A DNA stretch of 64,000 bases from Mortierella sp. BCC40632 (taxonomy: Eukaryota; Mortierellomycota; Mortierellomycetes; Mortierellales; Mortierellaceae), in the NCBI GenBank assembly GCA_011634665.1, contig WAEK01000003.1, forward strand, positions 204,501 to 268,500, given 5' to 3'. Under the pieces are notes generated by a model. That model was not told the origin of the DNA. It saw nothing but the letters and a program-made list of their open reading frames with translations, and ran no database searches. This document shows, in pieces, positions 1-10,839 of this stretch; position 1 is the stretch's first letter, and every line of letters starts with the position of its first letter. A program made the translations under genes and the position numbers.

Positions 1-34
<34 letters not shown>

Positions 35-869
35 GCAAGCAAGTTTCTTGCTCTTTTTGACATAAAAAGTGAGAGCTAAGGCTTCAATGAGCTGCAACGG
101 ACTTTGCCATCCATTATGATGGCTTTTCTTTACATATTTTCCTCCACAACTGTTGACCCAAACTGGAAGAATCAACAGCAAGACTCATTTATGGTGGCTG
201 CACTTCAATCGAATACTCTCAAGCAGGAGCATACTGAAGCAGAGGAAGGCATCCAGATCAATTCCATCACTCGCAATAGCCATGTTCAAATAACAAGAGC
301 TTTATCGACCTCAGGTCTAACCAATACATTTCACTAGCATTAGCTACCTACCTTTGTATCTTAGATAGTTGCTACAACATAGCGATTAAGAACGGTGTAT
401 TGATCGAATCTACTTGTCAAGGCGAGGTGCAGAAACCTCGAGAAGTGGCGATTGTCAGCACAGAAGGAGGCAAGGCAAGAACATCTGTGTGACCCTGCAT
501 GTGGGTCTACAAGGAAGCAGAAAGCGATCTATGAAAGAAGGGTTCTATCAACCATTGTTGAAGATTGGATAGTCCCTCTCAGGTAGAGTCGACGGAACCC
601 ATACAAGGGTGGAGGATGCAAAACAGAATCACTCTTCGAACCTGGTCTAGAAAGAAAGGCAACTAAAAAACACAACAACAACAACAACAACAACAAAAAA
701 TGGCCTCCCACTGCTCTGTCTTATCGCACTACGAACACCGCCTAGCTTCAATCAACCTACCCAAGAGAGGGGAGGCGCCTGAAAAGCTGCACACCAAAAT
801 TTTACTTCAAGAAATCTCATTTGTCCTCTTCTCTTGTGTCCATCCACGTCTTTGGTCGTTTCCCCCAAA
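1..869. other. Intergenic, no supported gene
   Basis: The window opens with a run of 33 T. A (CAA)n stretch lies at about 671-697. Short open frames in both directions show no family resemblance or splice structure. Nothing else is seen. Confidence 0.5.
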
Positions 870-1364
870 ATGAGCAATCCATCGACCTCACAAGCATCAG
901 TTCCATTGCCAAGTCTACAAGAAATCTTGAAAGACTTGTTGACACTCGATGCTGCTCACATCTCTCTCCCAGTGAATGCTGATGGTATTATCATCCACAT
1001 ACAACAGCAATGCTGACCTTTCTTTTCTCGCTCCAATGTCGGGAATAGTGATGAATTAGAATGCCTTTTCGCCAACAAACCCTCTGAGTACTTCCTCTCT
1101 CTCCTCTATACATTAGAACAACCGTCAACTCCCGCCATCTCTTCACATGCCAAGCTCGAGCAGTTCAAGGCCTCGACAGAGAAAAACCCGCGAGAGCAAG
1201 GAGTGATTGAAAATGGTTTCGAGGTCGCGGTCGACTATATCACGATGCACCGACAACTAGCCCAATCCAGGAAAGAGATCAAAACGCTCCAAGATCACAC
1301 AGGAACTCTAGAGCGAGAACTGTCAGAGGTTCGGGAGACGATTGCAGTCAACGCTATTCAGTAA
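870..1364 (+). CDS. Small uncharacterised helical protein, two exons
   Basis: Exons are 870-984 and 1060-1364, joined over a 75-base GT-AG intron and giving 139 residues. The start is the ATG at 870; an in-frame ATG at 834 lies in a less protein-like leader. The acceptor at 1059 is the one that avoids the stop just upstream. The N-terminal third is Ser/Pro-rich followed by a leucine-rich helix (LQEILKDLLTLD). The C-terminal third looks like a coiled coil (RKEIKTLQDHTGTLERELSE). There are no membrane segments or catalytic motifs. The gene converges on SAM50, with 276 bases between the two stops. I do not recognise the family; a small subunit of a larger complex is possible, but that is a guess from size and helicity. 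Confidence 0.6.
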
Positions 1365-1640
1365 AAAATAAATAAATACAAACAAGTATAATGGTCACCA
1401 TGAGGATACCCTCCGGACCCAGTTGGTCTATCTTTTGTAAGATCAGGGTAACTTTCTGTCATTTGTACTCGCATATCTATAGTATGCATGCTTTTTTTCT
1501 TTCTTTCTTTTTTTTTTTTTTTTTTTCTTTGATCACTGCCTCTACTTGAACATCTACTCGTTCCTCTCTATTCTCCATATCATCTCACTCCTCACTTTCA
1601 CATACACGTCCCTGTCTTATTTCCATAATATCATCCTTTT
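1365..1640. other. Convergent 3' region with T-rich run
   Basis: This short spacer lies between two converging genes and holds a T/CT-rich run at about 1491-1526. No ORF is supported. It probably contains both 3' UTRs. Confidence 0.4.
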
Positions 1641-4128
1641 TTACAAGAAGTTGATACCGAGACCCAACTGCCATCCACGCGAGATAGCATCCGTCTTGGC
1701 AGCCATCAAGGGCAGAGCAAAGTTGAGCTCAATGCGGACCTGAGGGTGACGGTAAACAATACCAGCACCCACAGAGACACTTGGAGCCTGCTTCAAATCA
1801 TCAATCGTCTTTTGAGCCTCTTGACCGGGCTTGACTGAGATCAGCGAACCAGCATTAGTAAAGAAGTGGGCCTTGAACGAGTCGTTATGAGAGAGTCCCG
1901 GAAGAGGAGTCAACAGACTCAATCCCGCAGACACATAGGCGTCTCCTCCCAAAGAATCGCCTGAAGATGATTCATAGTCAGTATTCGATCATTTGGGATG
2001 AAAAGGTAGGAGGAGGGAGAAACTGTGGTTAGAATCTTAAGGAGACATTGAGTCTGAAAGACAAAAAAAAAAAAAAACAGCGTATGATTCCTGAGTAGTA
2101 GAAAAGAAAAGCTAGGACTCAAGTAGGATTACCTCCTTCACGGGGTCCAATTCCATAAGACTTGAAGCCGCGGACAGACATGGGACCTCCCAAGAAGAAG
2201 CGATCCGAGATCTTGGAAGGGTTGCCGTTCAAAAAGAGTGCAAGTAACCGCCCTTAAAGGCCGCAGAGACAATCTATCAGTTAAGGAAAAGAGGATGTTA
2301 GGATTTCGGTTTCATCGACATTTCATGAAAAAAAAAAAAGCCTTACATAACCCTTGTCGTTGGATCGCGCCACCTGGGCCTCGAGCTCATTGCGGATATG
2401 CTCGACATCGCCACCCAATCCAGCATACTCTTGGGCGAGGCGGATGAAATGTCCTGTCGAGGGCATCAAGGGCTCATCTCGCTCGTCGTAAATCCACGTA
2501 TGCGTCAGAGCCGACTTCAAACTGTGGCCACACTGTTCCCGAATGCTAAAGAGGCAAATACGAAAAAGAAATTAGTTGGCGATTTTAGAAGGAAGGGTAG
2601 AGAGGAAGTAGTATTCCTTTAAAACAACTATGGTCAAAAACCAAAGTGATAAGTACCTGAGCGAAGCCTTATCAGAGGGGCGGCAGATCTCGCGCCAGTG
2701 ACCTTCATAGGCAAACTCGTGGTATCCAATCGGGGAGACAGTCTGATTCGGCAAAGAACCCATTTGCGGGTGGAAAATGCGTTTAGTTCTTGTGCCCTGG
2801 AAACTAGAGTCTGTATCGTTTGGAACATGTCTCAATTCATCACGCATGAATGACAATCAGTAAAACCTACAGTATACTTCACAGAGCCTCCCTTCAACTC
2901 TTCCTCGTATGAGCTCCACTGAGTGTTGTTCCTGGCCTGGCTAAAGAGGTTGAGAGAAAGGTTCTGGTCCGGATCGGCCAGGATTGGGGTGGCAAGGGAG
3001 AACTAGGAAGGTCGATGAAGAAAAAAAAAAGAAGACGTAGGCATTAGCAAACACTATCCAAATTCAACAGTACGGACAAAAAATCACCATTGCATTCTCG
3101 GTAGCCCCTCGTCACGAGCTCTAGCAGATGTATTGGAGGTCTTACCTGGAAAGCAGATGAAGTGCGCGTTCCGAATGACATGCTAGTAAGCAAGGTCTCC
3201 GCTCCACCGAACAGATTCCTAACTTTGAGAGCACCGTACTATATTGACCATTGATGTTAGTGGCATTTGAGGAGATATAAAATATGTGAAATATATTAAT
3301 AAAGAGAAACATCCTGGTTGCACAGCTAACAAGTCATTTCACTTTAAGACGCCAAATGCCAAATGCCCGACTTAACCTACCATGTTGGCCTCAGCATTTC
3401 CTGCCTCCGTTCCAGTTCGGAGCTCGATGCGACTGGCCTCCTTGACAATGATTCTCAAGTGAGCAAGGTCTGGACGGTTGGCCAAACGAGGATCCTTGGG
3501 GCTGTCGATTTGGATCTTAATGTCGTCAAAAATCCCGAAGCGCTCCATCTTGCGGACTGTCTGTCTGCTCATGCCAATAATTTCATGCAAGGACTCGGCC
3601 TTAAAGGTGGACTGGACAACACGGCGCATGAAAGAGGCCCTGGTCTTTTTGTAATCGTGAACGGTGATCTTGTGCAGTCTCATAGGTTGATGGCGGATGT
3701 TATCGACCTAAAATTCGCGTATATTTTTCCATTGAGGAAGTTGTGATGATGGTACAGAATGAGTTGACGGTAAGAATTTGGTGGTATCGGTCTATTAACC
3801 TTCGCAAAGGTGGAAAGCGTTGCCAAAAGCTGTTCTTTTTGCTGGCGATCTCTTTTGATATCAACGAGTATTTCTTCTCTTTTAATCCTACCATTGACTG
3901 GATCTTTTGAGCCGCCTCCTCAAACTCCTGCTGTCGCTTCCTGTGAGCAGCCATTTCCTCTGGTGTTGGTTGTCCCTATGATCATGAAGAAAGATTAGAT
4001 GTGGCTAATGATACTGCACTTTGCTTTGGGGGGGGAGAAAAGAATAATAATAATAATAAGCACTTCAGGGCAAAATAGGAAATAGCAGGACAGAGTCGAT
4101 CCTGTGAGTTTGCACCTACGGCAGCCAT
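1641..4128 (-). CDS. SAM50: SAM50/Tob55 mitochondrial outer-membrane assembly barrel (one apparent frameshift)
   Basis: Ten exons (5' to 3'): 4128-4120, 3975-3892, 3841-3800, 3707-3381, 3238-3146, 3002-2871, 2796-2657, 2545-2347, 2273-2133, 1960-1641. This gives about 495 residues, against roughly 440-490 in the family. Sam50 is the Omp85-type core of the SAM complex and folds beta-barrel proteins into the mitochondrial outer membrane. A POTRA-like domain is encoded by exons 3-4. The barrel follows, with YGALKVRNLFGGAE, the signature GHSLKSALTH, the loop motif SVRGFKSYGIGPREG and a barrel-closing C-terminus ending in GLGINFL. All exon phases agree except in exon 9, where a run of five A (plus strand 2231-2235) makes an in-frame stop. 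One more base, or two fewer, restores the family reading frame, so an assembly indel is likely. The first exon is only nine bases. Confidence 0.92.
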
Positions 4129-4923
4129 GATGAGCGATCGATCAATGAGAATAGGGTGTTGGTAGACGGGATGCGCGGGCGGATAGGAGGTGAGCGAAGG
4201 CTGGCGATGAAAATGGTGGCCAGGGACGTGTCAATGCAATCTCGCGCTGAATGGGAAAGAAAAACGAGTGGAGCCGTTTTGGCATTCCTCTCTTCGGGAA
4301 CCCTCCCGCTCGGAGGGAGTGAGAGGGAGTGTGCAGAGCAGGGCAAGGACAGAGGGAGAGTCTGAGCCACCAAAATCTCAAATTTCTAAATTTCACACAA
4401 GCAGCTTGCAGTTTGGCTGACCAAATCGTTTTTTTTTTTTTAAAAGAGTCGAAGTCTCTGGCAGAAAACTCAACACCTATGACAAGTAGCTTTCAAGGCA
4501 AGCAGTATACTCTGTCTTATCGAGTAGTCGAGACAAGATACTAGGAATATGGGTGAACAAGCTACGCTTTTCTGTAGACTCGCTCTGCTCCAAGGATCTA
4601 GTCACTAGTGCACGGGGCCCATATGGTGACTGACTAACCTTGGCCACTCTTTCAATTGAGCAATGTCTAGTACCCTGAATGAAGGGCGTTCAAATGATGG
4701 CGCAACCTCACGACGTCATATCAGTTGGGCAAATACAACAGCAGTAGTAAAATAGACCATCGACCATGACCCTCAAAGCATGGGAGCGAAAGAAACACAC
4801 ATAGAGATGAGCTACAGTACTTTATGACTTTCAGAGCTCTTCCTCAGAAGCCATTAAAGAACGATGGATAATAGATGACTAGGTTAAAGCTAACTACAAG
4901 GTAAAAAGATCTACGGGTTCTAT
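4129..4923. other. Intergenic, SAM50 upstream / lyase-like downstream region
   Basis: No gene is supported. Overlapping ORFs at 4116-4544 lack splice or family support. The region must hold the SAM50 promoter on its left and the 3' end of the beta-propeller gene on its right. Confidence 0.4.
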
Positions 4924-6030
4924 TCAGCGTCTGATGTATGAAACCATCCTTGACGAGGCAAGCTCGGTGACATACACCAATTTGGGCGTTACAAAAATAC
5001 GATGAGTTTTGGACATTTGAGTAGGTAGGGTGATATAGTCTTCATCCACAATGGTCTTCCATTGCCGATCAAAGGTGACCTTAATCAGCATGTCTACAGC
5101 ATCATTCTTGACAATTGAGGATGACAGGACCCAGATAACATGGCTTTTTTCATAGTCGGTGTCAAAGACCAGGTGCAACAAGGACGCATCCTTGCCGGCT
5201 GGTTTTTGGAGTCTGTGGTAGGTAAATTTGTCGTTGCGATCAATGAATCCAATAGTTCCGGTTCCGTGCGTTGCGTTTCCAAGAATAGCGAACCAGACAC
5301 CATTGGCGCCGGCAATCATTCCAACGGGCGTCTGGCCAATATCGGAGGGGAGAGGGAAAAACCTCACTTTGCCGGAGGATTCAATCTTGGCAATAGTAGA
5401 GTTGTTATCGAGGCCAGAGTAGATGTTGGAGTTTACGGGATGTTTCACCACGAAGACTGGGCGAGGCAAGGTCTTGTACAGTGTGTAGTCTTTCGGCTTT
5501 TCGGGGTTGATACGGAGAATATGGGAGCTATCCTGGAGACTCACCCAGAGATCTTTGTCGTACTCGGTAATGTAGTGAGGGCCTTTGGCGCCGTCTTTTG
5601 CAGGAACGTCAATCTCTTTCAAAATGATGGGTTCTTTCTTGAGTGAAGAGACGACAGGGTCAATCAACAGGAGCTTGCTGTCCTCCTGGAGTGTGAGCCA
5701 CACCTTGCCCGGATAGAGCTTCGAGTTGGTTACTCCGTGAAGGCGAGAGGTGGCCTTGCCGATCTGAAAAGCGGCAATCTTCTGAACAGCACCAACTCTA
5801 TCGACTTGGGTCTTCAATAGAACACTATTGCTTAGCTGTGAAATAAGCACGATATCCGAATTAGGGATCAGTGCCAGTTCGTGCGTTTGATCAGCTTTGG
5901 GCAGTTCGTTCTCAATAAGGTAACGGTTGGGACCCTGGACGGCATTGGATGCAGGCGCTATTGGGACGGCAGCAAGCACCACATGGAGGAGCAAGGGGAG
6001 CAACGAGAGGTACTGGACATTCTTGAGCAT
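4924..6030 (-). CDS. Secreted beta-propeller, virginiamycin B lyase-like
   Basis: A single uninterrupted exon of 368 residues. A hydrophobic leader (residues about 7-22, ending VVLAA) suggests secretion. The rest is a repeated blade pattern of the streptogramin-lyase/SMP-30 propeller type: a W-x-x-x strand, then IG/ILRI-like strands and G-K-V/F-F-P turns, for example GKVWLTLQED, KDLWVSLQDS and NGVWFAILGN followed by GTIGFIDRNDKFTYHRL. In bacterial Vgb the blade strand often reads WFTE. Here the corresponding positions are WLTLQ, WVSLQ and WFAIL, so lyase activity should not be assumed; a secreted sugar- or lactone-binding role is equally possible. It is the only clearly intronless gene in a strongly intron-bearing window, which hints at acquisition from bacteria or retroposition. 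Confidence 0.82.
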   Translation of the reverse strand: MLKNVQYLSLLPLLLHVVLAAVPIAPASNAVQGPNRYLIENELPKADQTHELALIPNSDIVLISQLSNSVLLKTQVDRVGAVQKIAAFQIGKATSRLHGVTNSKLYPGKVWLTLQEDSKLLLIDPVVSSLKKEPIILKEIDVPAKDGAKGPHYITEYDKDLWVSLQDSSHILRINPEKPKDYTLYKTLPRPVFVVKHPVNSNIYSGLDNNSTIAKIESSGKVRFFPLPSDIGQTPVGMIAGANGVWFAILGNATHGTGTIGFIDRNDKFTYHRLQKPAGKDASLLHLVFDTDYEKSHVIWVLSSSIVKNDAVDMLIKVTFDRQWKTIVDEDYITLPTQMSKTHRIFVTPKLVYVTELASSRMVSYIRR

Positions 6031-6549
6031 GTTGAGGACGAGTGAGAAGGGTAGAGACGCTCAGAGAGGTGGGAGGTGAGAGGTTTTTATATTTCAAAGC
6101 AACAAACTCCCTTTGCCTTTACCCACGTACTCGTCCGCTCTTTTTCTTGGTTGTGTGGCAAAAAGGGCGAGGGGCACATTGCATTGCGTTTTCAGGAGCC
6201 GAGAAATCGCAAGAAAATCTTTTTGGCATGAATATTCAAGAGCAAGGAGAGGACAGGGATAAATTTAACTCGGCCTGTGCTTATTGTAGCAGTCAGATGG
6301 ACAAAGGACTCTTCGGCCCCGAGGACGGGGACGGTCAAGTAGACTACAATACATCAGTGAGGTACATGGGGGAGGAGGAAGTTTAATACTGTGCGACAAT
6401 AGGTGCCCCACTAGGGGGCAAGTTCCCATGAATATTTCCCAGGTTACTCAATAATCCGAATGCAAGTCGAGAAGATCCATGGTGCAAAGACAAGTCCGCT
6501 GTCGCTACTCCTGCATTGTTCTTCACTCGCCATTAGACGTCATAGTGCC

Positions 6550-6786
6550 AATGGATTTATGGATCCCAGTAACTGTGAGGAATTATGTGCCATCTCTTGG
6601 TAGTCTTTCTCGCTGCCTTGAAGCACCTGCTGCAGGCCGTCACTAATGTCCTGAGCTCGTCAACACTATATTGGATAATGGACTCAAGCTTTGCCTAGAC
6701 TTGAGGACTTGAATTCGGTTTTCAGCTGTGCCGCATCCAAAGCTGTTGTTCCTGACAAAACTTTCCCTTTTTGCAGCGAAAAGGAG

Positions 6787-6829
<43 letters not shown>

Positions 6830-7610
6830 GCTCTTGATGACGAACACATCAAGTGTGCATTAGTTTTGTTCATATCGACTCCAGAGGTGTTTGCATGACC
6901 GGAGGGGCTAGATTCAAGCCAAAGACCCCCCTCAGTAAATCAATCCTCTCTTTCCACCCTGAGCTTTCTTAGTCTTCTAGAATGCTTATTGTTACTCTAT
7001 CCAGGATGACCTAGTGGATAGGAAATACCTCTCTCCTCCGTTTAATCATTGCAGCACACGGCTGGCCAATAGGTCATACTCGCTCGAAAACACTAGTCTT
7101 ATTTCTCACATCCCTGGATGAGCACTTGGCCCAACAGCAAAGGAGGGGGCTTTGTTGTTCGCTAGGCAAAACTTTATTAGTCTGTTGGTTGTCAAAGGCG
7201 AGCTCACTTGCTATCCAAAAAAAAACTCTTAGAAAGAGTAAGTGAGCGTGAGCACTGATGCTTGGTCTGAAGATCCTAGAACCGTTTCCACTGATCGAGC
7301 AGTAAATTTCCGGTGTTCTGTCCAAAAGATGGGCGAATAAAAAGACACATATTCTCCAATCGCAACGAAGGAGATGACCTTGATCGCTTCCTAGCCATCG
7401 CCCATTGTCTTCCAGGTATAGAGAACTGCTGAGCTCGAAGATCACCAACAATGTTTGAAAACGTCGCCTGTGCAAAAGCCTTCCTAAGCCCTGGTGACAA
7501 CGAATGCCTTTTTGCTCATTGACCACCTTGGCCTTGATAATCGGAAGAGAGAGGTGCTGTAGACTTGACGCGTTCAACGGGCAAAACGTCCTCAGGGAGT
7601 GTAACAAGAT
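6550..7610 (-). pseudogene. Possible degraded gene or element remnant
   Basis: Two stretches read protein-like on the minus strand but do not join into one frame. The first, about 7500-7276, has 74 codons including AFAQATFSNIVGDLRAQQFS before a stop, and its upstream continuation is broken by TGA. The second, about 6700-6545, starts after a good CTAG acceptor (AKLESIIQYSVDELR) and continues only after a frame change into a helical segment (DGLQQVLQGSEKDYQEMAHN) that ends in a stop. A poly-T run separates them. There is no initiator, no terminal repeats and no recognised family. It could be a decayed gene, a transposon relic or chance. Confidence 0.25.
6789..6825 (+). repeat. T37 homopolymer
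   Basis: A pure run of 37 T inside the divergent intergenic region between the propeller gene and IDP. Confidence 0.95.
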
Positions 7611-8227
7611 GGATAAGGCTGAGAGCTCAATTAAAAAGATCCCATTATCTTATCAATTGGTGGTGGTGGCTAGTCTACGTAGTATGGAGGAGGTGTTCGC
7701 ATGAACCATCGGAGGAATGTGGGTGAGCGAGTACAGTGCACGAATGTACACCAGACTGACTCTTCACGTTTACTGGCGAAGGGGTCAGTAGTCGCGGGCG
7801 ATACAGGACTGCATCCGATGTGGTGGAAGGCCTCTTTTAGGTTGCTGGGCCAAGGTGGGTTAAGGTTCCCTTACTGTTCTCAGCTCCACCCAGTGATACT
7901 TTCAGTCCGATAGGATTACTCACCACGCAGAGAAGAGAGAGACATGTGCGCCCAATTGCTCCGCTATCGGGTCCCACACAGGCGCACTTTATCACCCTCC
8001 GCTTACTGGCTTGTTACACGCTGGCGAATGCCCAACTGCCTACGACCAGTAGATGCGGGGGAAGAAGATGTGGATTTCCCCTGTCACCTGCCGCGCGCTT
8101 TTCCCCTTTTTTTGCTCTCCTCTTCCTGATCGCGCTTTTGTCTTTCTATCCTTCTCATTGCTCCCTTGATCGCATCGCCTCCTCTTCCCCTTCTATTTTT
8201 CGCATCGGAGAATCTTCTATTACCAAC

Positions 8228-10495
8228 ATGTCCCTGCTTGCCTCTACTGTCCGCCGCTCGCTGCCATCGCTCTCGCGTGCAGCCACCATTGCATCGGTCA
8301 ACTCGCAGGCCGTTCGTTCATGCAAGTGCTTTTGATCCCAGATTCTCTTGTCCTGGTCGACAACATATAATGCAAACAAGCTAACCATTCATTTTCATTT
8401 TGTTTTTTCAAACAATAGACTCGAAGGATTCGCGCATCCAGGTCGCCAATCCCGTCGTTGACCTCGATGGAGATGAAATGACACGCATCATTTGGCAGTC
8501 CATTAAGGAAAAGGTATCCCTCACTCGACATCAATTCACAGGAAGGCGCTTGGAAAAGTGTAAAGGGGCAGGTCTCCCACGGTCGGATCCAAAGACTGAC
8601 ACACGGGGGCTTGACCTTTGTTTGGGCGTTCCAGTCCAAACAGCAAAGGGAAAAGAAAAAGAGAGAGAAAGTGGACCGGCAGGTCGAAGACAATAGGATC
8701 CATATCGTGGTTGTTATTTTAACTCTTATATCCTAACCCAAGGCTTCTATCCCAACTCTTTGGCAATAGCTGATCTTGCCCCATGTCAACCTTGACATCA
8801 AGTACTATGATCTTGGAATGGAGTATCGTGAGAAGGTAAGGATAAGAGTGTCTCGCTCAATTTTGCTGAGCAACAAGAGGTTGAGTAATAGATCGGCATT
8901 GCATCTATTAGGGGAAAGTGCCGCACCTGTCATTTTAATGCCATGCGAACCCAAATAGAGTAACCCCGACATCTTACCCCACCCACCACACCTTCGTTCT
9001 TTCTTTATCAACCTCTAGACCAAGGACCAAGTCACGATCGATGCTGCGCAGGCGATCTTGAAGTACAACGTGGGAATCAAGTGCGCGACCATCACCCCTG
9101 ATGAAGCCCGTGTCAAGGAGTTTAACCTCACTGAGATGTACAAGTCGCCCAACGGTACCATCCGTAACATTCTCAACGGTACCGTCTTCCGTGAGCCCAT
9201 CTTGCTCAAGAGCATCCCCAAGATCGTCCCTGGATGGGAGAAGCCCATCATCATCGGTCGTCATGCCTTTGGAGACCAGGTAGGTTTTTTGTTTTTTTTT
9301 TGCCCTTGTCTTTGTCTTTTTGATCAAAGTGAGAGCATTTTCCCCCTCCGCTAAAGCAGTCCAAATCTCTAACTGAATCACAATTGCTCTATCGCACTAT
9401 TCCTGATGATCGGATTGGGTGAAAAAACAATAACAGTACAGAGCTACTGACTTTGTTGCTGAGGGACCTGGTCGCTTTGAGATGACCTTCACTCCCAAGA
9501 ATGGAGGCGAGACCAAGAAGTGGGTTGTCTATGACTATGAGGGCGCTGGCGTCGGCATGGCCATGTACCAACACCGAAAAAAAAAAAAAAAAACTTTCTT
9601 GGATCAGGCTATCGCTATCGCATTTTTTTTTTTTTTTTTAACTAATCTTCTATTTTTTCTTTACCATGGTCCATCATAATAGTCGATCTCTGGATTTGCT
9701 CATAGCTGCTTCCAGATGGCTCTTACCAAGAATATGCCATTGTACCTTAGCACAAAGAACACCATTTTGAAGAAGTACGACGGTCGCTTCAAGGACATCT
9801 TCGAGGATATCTACCAGAAGTAAGTCGCAACCCAATCTTTTACCGGCTCTCTGAATTTAAGAAGATCGCCCCCATATACTATAGTGCAATATCTTTTCCT
9901 AACAATAGAGCCTCTTCTCCTTGATCTTGGGAATGAATTATCGCGTTGAAATGATAGGAACTACAAGAAGGAGTTTGAGGACAAGAAGATCTGGTATGAG
10001 CATCGCCTGATCGACGACATGGTCGCTCAGGGCTTGAAGTCTTCTGGTGGTTTCGTTTGGGCCTGCAAGAACTATGACGGAGATGTCCAGTCTGATATTG
10101 TTGCCCAGGGCTACGGTTCTTTGGGATTGATGACCTCGGTCTTGGTCACACCCGATGGCAAGACACTCGAGTCTGAGGCTGCCCACGGAACCGTGACCCG
10201 TCACTACCGTGAGCACCAGAAGGGTCGTGAGACCTCGACAAACCCTATTGCATCGATCTTCGCTTGGACCCGAGGATTGGCCCACCGTGCCCGTCTCGAC
10301 CAGAACGACGCTTTGCTCAAGTTCTCGTTGGACCTTGAGAAGGCTTGCATTGATACTGTGGATGTTTCGGGCATTATGACCAAGGATTTGGCTTTGGCGA
10401 TCCACGGATCTAAGTTGGAGAGGAAGCATTATGCCACCACGAGCGATTTCATGGATGCTATCACTAAGAACTTTAACAAGGCTCGCGGTCTTTAG
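8228..10495 (+). CDS. IDP1: Isocitrate dehydrogenase [NADP], mitochondrial
   Basis: Exons: 8228-8321, 8419-8513, 8770-8835, 9019-9279, 9437-about 9563, 9683-9819, 9958-10495. It oxidatively decarboxylates isocitrate to 2-oxoglutarate and makes NADPH in the mitochondrial matrix. The first 30 or so residues are Ser/Ala/Arg-rich with no acidic residue, typical of a presequence. Conserved segments include [14 protein letters not shown], the substrate loop [20 protein letters not shown], the metal-binding region [10 protein letters not shown] and the cofactor region [13 protein letters not shown]. Intron 1 starts with GCAAGT, a rare GC-AG intron. The end of exon 5 is anomalous: after GVGMAMY the frame shifts by one base and runs into an A18 tract with no GT donor, and the family's next few residues are missing before [10 protein letters not shown] resumes. 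This looks like a local sequence error. Length would be about 440 residues, normal for the family. Confidence 0.95.
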
Positions 10496-10839
10496 AGGAG
10501 CCCCCTTTGTTTAAGTGAAGAAAGGCTAGATCGAGCTCGGGGTTGTAAGAAAGAAATCGGTTTCTTTTTTTTTTCTTTTTTTTGCATTAAAAAAAATTAC
10601 ACATATCCAGCTGAATGAGAAGGGTATGTCTTGCATCTTTGACCCTTCACGACAAAGCTCTTCGCACGTTTACCGCACACTTCTTCAGGACTCGATGAAG
10701 AGACACAAATATGCTACCCCAGGAGTATACACAAAAAAAGATCCCATATATTGCAATCATTCTATAAAAATCCTTGGGTCCTTTGACACCCATAGTCCGA
10801 CTTTCGTCCACTGAATGAAAAAAAAAGAGAAAAACTCGT
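10496..10839. other. Convergent 3' region, IDP / EMC3
   Basis: The region is T-rich just after the IDP stop (about 10564-10583). No ORF is supported. It should contain both polyadenylation regions. Confidence 0.4.

Larger units (their letters stand above)
6031..8227. other. Long divergent intergenic region with T37 tract
   Basis: This lies between the divergent propeller and isocitrate dehydrogenase genes. A 37-T run sits at 6789-6825. Degraded coding-like traces on the minus strand (about 6550-7610) are listed separately. The last 250 bases before 8228 are CT-rich, as expected for a fungal leader. No intact gene is seen. Confidence 0.5.

Noticed and set aside
104..337. 77-codon ORF near the left edge
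   Set aside because: No recognisable domain, no splice partners and ordinary non-coding composition.
7074..7607. 177-codon minus-strand ORF
   Set aside because: Composition is implausible (Cys/His/Arg-rich, mixed hydrophobic). The alternative frame at 7500-7276 looks more protein-like, so neither is called as an intact gene.
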